This document shows, piece by piece, positions 8,137 to 14,790 of a stretch of 41,872 nucleotides of DNA (position 1 is the first letter of the stretch; each line of letters starts with the position of its first letter). The translations under genes were made by a program, and so were the position numbers. Where the stretch lies: NCBI GenBank assembly GCA_020697295.1, contig JAJFBF010000026.1, forward strand, positions 1-41,872, written 5' to 3'. Source of the DNA: Moraxellaceae bacterium (GTDB lineage: Bacteria; Pseudomonadota; Gammaproteobacteria; Pseudomonadales; Moraxellaceae). The notes below the pieces were generated by a model. That model saw only the letters and a list, made by a program, of their open reading frames with translations, was not told where the DNA came from and ran no database searches.

Positions 8137-9633
8137 ATGACCCCCACCCATCCCCATAACCGCCTTGCGCCGCTGGCGCTGGCCCTGCTGATAGCGGGCC
8201 TGGCCCCCGTCGCCGCCGCGTCCAGCCACCGCGAAGCCCCCTTCATCACGCGCCACCCGAAAGTCGACGCCAGCGACTTCTATATGTTCCGCAGCTATGA
8301 GGCCAGCCGCAGCGGCTATGTCACGCTGATCGCCAACTACCTGCCGCTGCAGGACGCCTATGGCGGCCCCAACTATTTTGCGCTGGACCCCGACGCCCTC
8401 TACGAGATCCATATCGACAACAATGGCGATGCCATCGAGGACCTCACCTACCAGTTCCGCTTCAAGCAGCAGCTTGAAGACCTCAAGGTCGCGGTTGGCG
8501 GCATGATGATTTCCGTGCCACTACTCAATATCGGCGGCATTACCGCAGGCGACAACAGCGCCCTCAACGTCAAGGAAACCTTCACGGTGACCCAGGTGAA
8601 CGGCCCGCGTCGCGGCACCGGCATGCGCCGCCTGCTGACCAAGATGGGCGGCAGCCAGTCGGCCCTGGAAAAGCCGGTCGACAATATCGGGACGAAATCC
8701 CTCCCCGCCTACGCGGCCTATGCCAACCAATACATCCACAACGTGACCGTCCCCGGCTGCGCTACGCCGGGCCGCGTCTTTGTCGGGCAACGCAAGGACT
8801 CCTTTGCCGTCAATCTCGGGGAGATCTTCGACCTCGTGAACATCGCGGCGCCCGCGACGGAGTTCGATGCCGGCGCGGAGGACAAGGGCCTCGATACCCT
8901 GCAGGACAAGAACGTCACGACCCTGGCGCTCGAACTGCCCATCAGCTGCATCACGCGCGGCACTGAAAGCGTGATTGGCGGCTGGACCACGGCCAGCCTG
9001 CGCCAGGGCCGGCTCATCAATCCGGCGCCCGGCAGCAATATCACCAGCGCCTCGAAGGAAGGTGGCGCCTGGACCCAGGTGTCACGCCTCGGCATGCCGC
9101 TCGTGAACGAGGTGGTGATCGGCCTCAAGGACAAGGACCGCTTCAATGCCAGCCAGCCCAAGGGTGATGGCCAGTTCCTGAGCTATGTCACCAATCCGAC
9201 GCTGCCGGCGCTGCTTGAAATCCTGTTCGGTGGTGCCGGCGTTGCGGCCCCGACGAATTTCCCGCGCAATGACCTCGTGACGGCCTTCCTTACCGGTGTG
9301 TCCGGCCTCAACCAGCCGGCGAATGTCGTCGCTTCGGAAATGCTGCGCCTGAATACCCAGACCACCGCCGTGGTCGCGGGCAGCCAGGGCCGCCTGGGCG
9401 TCATTGCGGGCGACAACGCCGGCTTCCCCAACGGACGCCGTCCGGGTGACGACGTGGTGGATATCGCACTGCGCGTCGTGATGGGCAAGCTTTGCACGCT
9501 GAACCTCGGCTGTACGCCGGCCGATGCGGCGTCAGGTGGCACCCACTTCACGGATGGCGCTCTGCAGTCCGCCGCCCAGTTCGATGAGCAGTTTCCCTAC
9601 CTGAAAGCGCCGTTGCCGGGCGCCGGCAATTAA
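8137..9633 (+). CDS. Secreted DUF4331 family protein
   Basis: A 498-residue protein with a clear signal peptide (hydrophobic core LAPLALALLIAGLAPVAAA) and a predicted mature start SSHREAP, the hallmark beginning of DUF4331 proteins. Further family-like phrases are DASDFYMFRSYE, NNGDAIEDLTYQFRF and the C-terminal RRPGDDVVDIALRVV. It should be periplasmic or exported. The ATG at 8137 sits 8 bases after AGGAG; a GTG at 8128 is in frame but overlaps that site. It is the first gene of a six-gene set ending in a sigma/anti-sigma pair, with a lipoprotein gene 10 bases downstream. Biochemical function of DUF4331 is not established as far as I know. Confidence 0.88.
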   Translation: MTPTHPHNRLAPLALALLIAGLAPVAAASSHREAPFITRHPKVDASDFYMFRSYEASRSGYVTLIANYLPLQDAYGGPNYFALDPDALYEIHIDNNGDAIEDLTYQFRFKQQLEDLKVAVGGMMISVPLLNIGGITAGDNSALNVKETFTVTQVNGPRRGTGMRRLLTKMGGSQSALEKPVDNIGTKSLPAYAAYANQYIHNVTVPGCATPGRVFVGQRKDSFAVNLGEIFDLVNIAAPATEFDAGAEDKGLDTLQDKNVTTLALELPISCITRGTESVIGGWTTASLRQGRLINPAPGSNITSASKEGGAWTQVSRLGMPLVNEVVIGLKDKDRFNASQPKGDGQFLSYVTNPTLPALLEILFGGAGVAAPTNFPRNDLVTAFLTGVSGLNQPANVVASEMLRLNTQTTAVVAGSQGRLGVIAGDNAGFPNGRRPGDDVVDIALRVVMGKLCTLNLGCTPADAASGGTHFTDGALQSAAQFDEQFPYLKAPLPGAGN

Positions 9634-9643
9634 GGAGACACAC

Positions 9644-9862
9644 ATGAACCTCTTGAAAGGGATGCTGGTGGCCCTCGCGGCCGCCGCCCTCGCCGCCTGC
9701 AATGACGACAATGCCCCGGCGGAACCCGCAGGCTTTACCGCCTCGGTCAGCACCGTTGTGAACCAGCCCGCAGAAACTGCCGAGGCCAGCGATCCGCTGC
9801 CGCTGCAATCGGTCATGGCGCGCAGCTCCGAAACCGCCGATCCGGTTCCGGTCAGCTTCTGA
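9644..9862 (+). CDS. Small predicted lipoprotein (72 aa)
   Basis: A short protein whose N-terminus is a lipoprotein signal peptide: a basic start (MNLLKG), a hydrophobic stretch and the lipobox LAAC with Cys19, then NDDN. Residue +2 is Asn, which would normally allow sorting to the outer membrane. The remaining 53 residues are Ala/Pro/Ser/Thr-rich and probably disordered. AAGGAG precedes the ATG, and the gene lies 10 bases after DUF4331 and 11 bases before the TPR gene. It is probably an envelope partner of those proteins; no family recognised. Confidence 0.7.
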   Translation: MNLLKGMLVALAAAALAACNDDNAPAEPAGFTASVSTVVNQPAETAEASDPLPLQSVMARSSETADPVPVSF

Positions 9863-9873
9863 GGACGTGTGTC

Positions 9874-10989
9874 ATGCCCCTGCGCCTGCTGTTGCTGCTC
9901 ACGCTGCTCCTGCCCGCCTTCGCCATGAGTGCGCCCCGCATTCCGGCGCACGATGACGAAGTACTGGAGGAGCTGCCGCCCCGACGCGTGTCGGTGCAAG
10001 CCCCCACGCCTGCGGCGCCGGCAACACAGGCGCAACTCCTGGCGGATACCCTAGTGCTGTTGCAACTGGCGCAGCGTGAAGGGGATCCCCGCTATCTGGG
10101 CTACGCGGAAGCGCAACTCCGCCGCCTGCCTTCCAACCCCGGGACCTGGCTGCTACGCGCACGCCTGCGCCAGGCCACCCACCACTTCCCGGACGCGCTC
10201 GCTGATCTGCAGCGGGTACTGCAGGAAGTGCCCGATCACAGCGAGGCCCTGCTGCTGCAGGCCTCCATCCATCAGGTGCGCGGTGACTATGCGCTGGCTC
10301 GCGCCAGCTGCCTGCGCATCACGCAACTCGAGCTGTTGCAGCTGGCCCTGGCCTGCCGCGCGCAAGTCGACGGCCTGAGCGGCAAGGGCGATACCGCCCT
10401 GCGCCAGCTGCAAGGCCTGGCGGCGCTCGACACCGGACTGACGCCCGACCAGCGCACCTGGATCCAGCTGGCGCTTGGCGACCTCGCCACTCGTCTTGGC
10501 CAGCCCGGGCTTGCGGGCGCTGCCTATCGCGCCGTGCAAGATCAGGGCCCGGATGCGCGCACCGCCTATGCCGACTGGCTGCTGGCCAACGGCCACCCCG
10601 CCGCCGTCGTGGCCCTGCTGCGCGGCGATACCCGCCATGATGGCCTGCTGCTGCGGCTGGCCCTGGCCGAACAGCGTCTGGGTCTTCCCGCCGCGCGCCT
10701 GCATGCACAGGAGCTGGCGCGACGCTTCGCGGCGCTCTCGGCCCGCGGGGAGCCCGTGCACTTGCGTGAGGAGGCAATGTTCGCCCTGGATCTGCAAGAA
10801 GATTCGGCGCGCGCCCTGCAACTGGCGCGTCGCAACTGGACTCAGCAGCGCGAGCCCGCCGACCTGCTTGTCTATTTCCGGGCCGCCCAGGCGCGCCGGA
10901 GTGCGCCGGACCTGGCGCTGCTGCGGGAATGGCAGCGCACCCGCCGCCTGCAGGACGGCCGACTGCCCCAGGAGCTCGCTGCGCGATGA
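9874..10989 (+). CDS. Exported tetratricopeptide-repeat protein
   Basis: A 371-residue protein beginning with a signal peptide (MPLRLLLLLTLLLPAFAMSA), so probably periplasmic. Residues 50-330 are helical, with TPR-like units such as GTWLLRARLRQATHHFPDALADLQRVLQ and the following SEALLLQASIHQVRGDYALA; the later repeats are weaker. GAGGA at 9861-9865 supports the ATG at 9874. The stop overlaps the start of the HupE-like gene (ATGA), which points to translational coupling. TPR proteins bind other proteins, so it may be a scaffold for the DUF4331 protein, the lipoprotein or the HupE-like protein; that is inference. Confidence 0.8.
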   Translation: MPLRLLLLLTLLLPAFAMSAPRIPAHDDEVLEELPPRRVSVQAPTPAAPATQAQLLADTLVLLQLAQREGDPRYLGYAEAQLRRLPSNPGTWLLRARLRQATHHFPDALADLQRVLQEVPDHSEALLLQASIHQVRGDYALARASCLRITQLELLQLALACRAQVDGLSGKGDTALRQLQGLAALDTGLTPDQRTWIQLALGDLATRLGQPGLAGAAYRAVQDQGPDARTAYADWLLANGHPAAVVALLRGDTRHDGLLLRLALAEQRLGLPAARLHAQELARRFAALSARGEPVHLREEAMFALDLQEDSARALQLARRNWTQQREPADLLVYFRAAQARRSAPDLALLREWQRTRRLQDGRLPQELAAR

Positions 10990-12101
10990 AAATTCTGCTT
11001 TCAGCGCTGCTGTGCCTGCTCTGTCTCGCACCAGGCCTCGGACTTGCCCACAAATCCAGTGACAGCTATCTCTCGCTGACATTGTCGCCGGAAGGCAGCC
11101 TCAGTGGACGCTGGGATATCGCCCTGCGCGATCTCGACCTGCTGCTCCCCCTGGACGCCAATGCCGACCGCCGCCTGACCTGGGGCGAGGTTCGGCGCGC
11201 CGCACCCACCATCCAGGCGCTGGCCACGCGTTCCCTGCAGCTGCGCAACGGCGACAACGCCTGCACGCTCGACCCGGCGAGCGCGCCCCTCGCCATCGAA
11301 GAGCATGTGGACGGCCGCTATGTGGTGCTTGCCCTCGCCGGCATCTGCGCGCGCGGCGATGCGCTCGAGATCGACTACCGCCTGCTGGCCGGCATCGACG
11401 CCGCACACCGCGGCATCGCCCGCATCCACCTCAATGGTCGCGACCATGCGCTCGTGCTCACCCCGGATGGTTCCGGCCGCGCCGCCGCGGACTCCGCCAC
11501 GGCCACCTGGTGGAGTCATGTGCGCGAAGGCATGCACCATATCGCCAGTGGCTACGATCATCTGCTGTTTCTGCTCTCGCTGCTGCTGCCCGTGGCCCTG
11601 CTCCCTCCCCGCCCCGGGCAACCCGGCCCCTGGCGCGACACGTTGATGCTGGTCACGGCCTTCACTGTCGCCCATTCCCTCACGCTGGGCCTCGCCACCT
11701 TTGACCTCATCCGACTGCCCTCGCGCTGGGTGGAGTCCGCGATTGCCGCCTCCGTGCTGATCGCCGCCCTGCACAACCTGCGCGAGTCCGCCGCCCGCAC
11801 GCGTTGGGCCATGGCGCTCGTCTTCGGCCTGGTGCACGGCCTGGGCTTCGCCACCCTGCTGGGAGAACTGCCCACTGCCATGGGCCCGCGCCTGACCGCG
11901 TTGCTCGGCTTCAACCTGGGAGTCGAGATCGGCCAGCTGCTGGCCGTACTTTTCTTCCTGCCTCTCGCTTTGACGCTCGCCCGTCGCAGCAGCCTCAGCT
12001 ATTGTCGACTGGGTGTACGGAGCAGTTCCCTTGCAATCGCGCTGTTGGCATTTGTCTGGCTATGCCAGCGCCTCTTCAACTGGCAACTCATTCCGGGGTA
12101 A
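10986..12101 (+). CDS. HupE/UreJ-family membrane protein with exported N-terminal domain
   Basis: A 371-residue protein. A signal peptide ends LGLA before HKSSDSYL, so the mature protein would begin with His. Residues 22-175 form an exported domain containing an EF-hand-like loop, DANADRRLTWGEV (near 57-69). The C-terminal half has about six or seven membrane helices with HupE/UreJ-type motifs: GMHHIASGYDHLLFLLSLLL, FTVAHSLTL, and FGLVHGLGFA. The His and Asp residues inside these helices suggest metal handling, as proposed for nickel or cobalt in the wider family, but the metal here is unknown. The start overlaps the TPR stop, and the sigma factor gene follows after 3 bases. Confidence 0.85.
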   Translation: MKILLSALLCLLCLAPGLGLAHKSSDSYLSLTLSPEGSLSGRWDIALRDLDLLLPLDANADRRLTWGEVRRAAPTIQALATRSLQLRNGDNACTLDPASAPLAIEEHVDGRYVVLALAGICARGDALEIDYRLLAGIDAAHRGIARIHLNGRDHALVLTPDGSGRAAADSATATWWSHVREGMHHIASGYDHLLFLLSLLLPVALLPPRPGQPGPWRDTLMLVTAFTVAHSLTLGLATFDLIRLPSRWVESAIAASVLIAALHNLRESAARTRWAMALVFGLVHGLGFATLLGELPTAMGPRLTALLGFNLGVEIGQLLAVLFFLPLALTLARRSSLSYCRLGVRSSSLAIALLAFVWLCQRLFNWQLIPG

Positions 12102-12104
12102 GAC

Positions 12105-12656
12105 ATGTCCGACGACCTGACCACACTGATCTACCGGACCGCACTCGGCGACCGGCGCGCGTTTGACAGCCTCTATCGACAGACTTCGCCACAGCTTTTT
12201 GGCGCGGCCATCGCGCTGCTGCGGCGGCGCGACATTGCCGAGGAAGTCCTGCAGGAAGCCTATGTGAAGGTGTGGCATTCCGCTTCCAGCTATCAGGCCG
12301 AGCGCGGCAGCGCCACCACCTGGCTCGGCACCATCGTGCGCCGTTGCGCGATCGACCGGTTGCGCCGCCGCCATCTCGAAGGCGAATCGCTGCCCGAGGA
12401 AGAGTGGGCGGAGATTGCCGATGACGCGCCGGGACCGCTGCAGAATGTGCTGGCCGACGCCGACGCCCGCCGCCTGGGCAACTGCCTCGAGCATCTTGAC
12501 GAGCGCCAGCGCGAGTCGGTGTCGCTCGCCTTTTTCCACGGACTGACGCATAGCGAACTGGCCACGCACCTGGCGGCGCCCCTGGGCACTGTCAAGGCAT
12601 GGGTCCGGCGCGGCCTCGACAAGCTGCGTACCTGCCTTGGGGAGGCGACGGCATGA
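12105..12656 (+). CDS. ECF-family RNA polymerase sigma factor
   Basis: A 183-residue sigma factor with region 2 (about 12-82, including DIAEEVLQEAYVKVW and TWLGTIVRRCAIDRLRRR) and region 4 (about 125-178, with a helix-turn-helix LTHSELATHLAAPLGTVKAW). There is no region 1.1 or 3, as expected for ECF sigmas. GGGGTAAG precedes the ATG. The stop overlaps the ATG of the anti-sigma gene, the usual arrangement for a sigma held inactive by its partner. Placed inside the operon of envelope proteins, it probably directs transcription of this operon and perhaps others; no matching promoter could be established by eye. Confidence 0.92.
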   Translation: MSDDLTTLIYRTALGDRRAFDSLYRQTSPQLFGAAIALLRRRDIAEEVLQEAYVKVWHSASSYQAERGSATTWLGTIVRRCAIDRLRRRHLEGESLPEEEWAEIADDAPGPLQNVLADADARRLGNCLEHLDERQRESVSLAFFHGLTHSELATHLAAPLGTVKAWVRRGLDKLRTCLGEATA

Positions 12657-13339
12657 ATTACCAACATCCCGAACTGCAACAGAAGCTGGCTGGCGAATAT
12701 GTGCTGGGCACGCTGCAAGGGCGCGCCCGTCGCCGCTTCGAGCGCCTCCTGACCCAGGACCGGGCCCTGCAGCAGCAAGTGCAAATATGGGAACGGCGAC
12801 TGTCGCCCTGGCTCTACGCTGTCACACCCGAGCCGGCGCCCGCGCGGGTATGGGAAGGAATCGAAGAGCGGCTCGGCCATCGAACGGTGGCGCCCGAAGG
12901 CAAGGGCTTCTGGCGCTGGCTCGGACTCGGCAGCACAGCGCTGGCGGCGGCCCTGGCCCTGGTACTGGTACTGCGCCCGGCGGAAGTTCCGCAGATTCCG
13001 GCCGTGGATGTCGCGGTGCTGAGCACCGACAAGGCGGAACCTGTATGGATCGTGCGACAGCGGGGCAATGACGTACTTGAGCTCTCGGGCCTGAGCGCGG
13101 TGGCGGTGCCGACGGATCGCGACCTGGAACTGTGGTCCATTCCCGCCGGCGGTGCGCCACAATCGCTGGGCCTGGTCCGGCGCACCGGCGCCACACGGGC
13201 AGAGGTGCATTTGACTGCGGCCGCGCAACAACGGCTGGCCGCCGGCCAGCTGCTCGCGATCAGCCTGGAGCCCACGGACGGCTCACCGACCGGCGCCCCC
13301 ACCGGACCGGTGTTGTTCACGGGACGGCGCCAGGGCTAG
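12653..13339 (+). CDS. RskA-type transmembrane anti-sigma factor
   Basis: A 228-residue protein overlapping the sigma gene by 4 bases. The cytoplasmic N-terminus (1-85) has the anti-sigma layout EYVLGTLQGRARRRFERLL, which lacks a zinc-binding HxxxCxxC motif. One membrane helix spans about 88-108, and the C-terminal periplasmic domain (110-228) shows the RskA pattern, for example VDVAVLSTDKAEPVWIV and DRDLELWSIPAGGAPQSLG. It should bind and inhibit the preceding sigma factor until an envelope signal releases it. It is the last gene of the operon, ending before a strong terminator. Confidence 0.88.
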   Translation: MNYQHPELQQKLAGEYVLGTLQGRARRRFERLLTQDRALQQQVQIWERRLSPWLYAVTPEPAPARVWEGIEERLGHRTVAPEGKGFWRWLGLGSTALAAALALVLVLRPAEVPQIPAVDVAVLSTDKAEPVWIVRQRGNDVLELSGLSAVAVPTDRDLELWSIPAGGAPQSLGLVRRTGATRAEVHLTAAAQQRLAAGQLLAISLEPTDGSPTGAPTGPVLFTGRRQG

Positions 13340-13363
13340 CCTGACCTGCAGTGAGGCCCTCAA

Positions 13364-13397
13364 ATTAAAAAGCCGGCATCCATGCCGGCTTTTTAAT
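13364..13397. terminator. Perfect bidirectional rho-independent terminator
   Basis: ATTAAAAAGCCGGCAT and its exact complement flank a 2-base centre, giving a GC-rich stem with A run on one side and T run on the other. It lies between the convergent anti-sigma gene (plus) and the SRPBCC gene (minus) and can end transcription from both sides. Confidence 0.93.
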
Positions 13398-13476
13398 GGG
13401 CGAAGGGTGGCCAGCAAGGAAAAGCGTCCACGGGCGAACCCGAGTCCTGCGACCACACCCTCCGGCAACTTCGAGA

Positions 13477-13926
13477 TTATCCCTCCCTGATTTCCGCCTC
13501 GACCAGTTGCGCAAGCAAGGTCAACGATTCCTGCCAGCCCAGATAACACGCCTCCACGGGAATAATCTCGGGAATGCCCTCCTGCTCGATATTCAGCTCG
13601 GTGCCGCAAAACACCGGCCGCAGGGCCACAGTGACTTTCATTTCGCCCGGCAGGTTCGGATCATCGAACTTGTCCGTGTAGCAAAGCTTCTCGTCTTGCA
13701 CGAGCTCAAGGTATTCGCCCCCGAAGGCATGGCTTTGCCCGGTGGTGAAATTCGTGAACGACATCCGGAACGTGCCGCCCACCCGGGGCTCCAGATGCTG
13801 CACCCTGGCGGTAAAACCGTGCGGCGGCAGCCACTTGGCCATCGCGTCGGCATCGAGAAAGGCGCGGTAGATGCGCTCGGGAGGCGCCTTCAGGACGCGG
13901 TGAAAACTGACCTTGCCAGTTGCCAT
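13477..13926 (-). CDS. SRPBCC (AHSA1-type) domain protein
   Basis: A 149-residue cytoplasmic protein that is essentially one START/SRPBCC fold. Features are the opening VLKAPPERIYRAFLDADAMAKWLPP, the middle EPRVGGTFRMSF and the closing helix with GWQESLTLLAQLVEA. AHSA1-type members bind hydrophobic ligands or act as Hsp90 co-factor homologues; which applies here is unknown. The frame is open upstream to 14121, but the ATG at 13924-13926 has GAGGA 9 bases before it and begins exactly where the domain begins. It is followed by the shared terminator at 13364-13397. Confidence 0.9.
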   Translation of the reverse strand: MATGKVSFHRVLKAPPERIYRAFLDADAMAKWLPPHGFTARVQHLEPRVGGTFRMSFTNFTTGQSHAFGGEYLELVQDEKLCYTDKFDDPNLPGEMKVTVALRPVFCGTELNIEQEGIPEIIPVEACYLGWQESLTLLAQLVEAEIREG

Positions 13927-13990
13927 GATGCATTTCCTCATTTTTAGCCAGTGAGCAGCGTTATGCAGGTCGCGGCCGCGCCGCAGGCGT

Positions 13991-14635
13991 TCAGCCGAAG
14001 AATAACAGGACCGGAAGGGCGGCAAACAGGATCGCCACGCCCAGGCAGCCTGAGTGCGAAGCCCGTTTTTTGGAAAACAGATGTTCCGGATGGGCCAGCA
14101 GCCATCGCGCATGACAGTCATCGCAGAAGAATTCGGTTTTCTTCAGGCGCCAGGCGTCGATGGTGCGCGGGTTATGCGGGGCCAGGCGTTCACAGTGGGT
14201 ACAGGTGAAGTTTTTCTCTTTCGGTTTTTTCCAGAAGAACAGTCCCGGAAACAGGACAATTGCCAGCACCAGCACGGCAGCCAGGGCGGCATAGCCCTGC
14301 GGCAGGCCGCCCGCGAAGGGCATCGGCTTGCGCGCCCACGCCTCCGCGAGGCGCAGTCCGCTGCCTCCTTCCTGGCGGGCGATCTCGACAAGGCGACCGG
14401 CCGTATTGCCCGCCTGCGGCGGCAGGGTGCGGGTACCGACTGCCTCGCGCCCCTCAATCAGCGCCGGCTGAAGCTCTACAGGAAGCGCCTGTTGTTGTCC
14501 CTCACTGCAAGGCATCTGCTGGTAAGAGATATTGCCGGCAGCATCGGCGCACTTGTAAGCCTCCGCCATGGCCGGCGGGATGCCAGCACAGCAGAGGGTG
14601 GCCAGCAATGTGACGGTGGCGCGGACAAGACTCAT
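13991..14635 (-). CDS. DUF4124 protein fused to a membrane helix and zinc ribbon
   Basis: A 214-residue protein with a signal peptide (1-24), then a DUF4124 domain beginning AYKCADAAGNISYQQMPC, where the paired Cys residues 29 and 43 could form a disulfide in the periplasm. A membrane helix lies at 113-135. After KKPKEK comes a cytoplasmic-side segment with two CxxC pairs (C145/C148 and C171/C174), a likely zinc ribbon, and a second helix at 196-213. GGGAG precedes the ATG. Most DUF4124 proteins I know of are small and exported, so the zinc-ribbon extension is unusual. Function unknown. Confidence 0.8.
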   Translation of the reverse strand: MSLVRATVTLLATLCCAGIPPAMAEAYKCADAAGNISYQQMPCSEGQQQALPVELQPALIEGREAVGTRTLPPQAGNTAGRLVEIARQEGGSGLRLAEAWARKPMPFAGGLPQGYAALAAVLVLAIVLFPGLFFWKKPKEKNFTCTHCERLAPHNPRTIDAWRLKKTEFFCDDCHARWLLAHPEHLFSKKRASHSGCLGVAILFAALPVLLFFG

Positions 14636-14790
14636 GACGGCGGCTCCCGGAGTGGAAGCGCCATACTAATACGCGCCGGGAAGCCGGGACCAGCCAGCGC
14701 CGGACACGGAATTTCCCCAAGGCTCCTCCGGCGGCTTCGCGCGCCCCCCAAGGCCATGGCTGCGCACCTGCCCCCGCCGAAGCCCGGCGT

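Noticed and set aside
7494..8159. Plus-strand 221-codon frame before DUF4331
   Set aside because: Pro/Ala/His-rich, overlaps the DUF4331 start, has no ribosome-binding site or recognisable domain.
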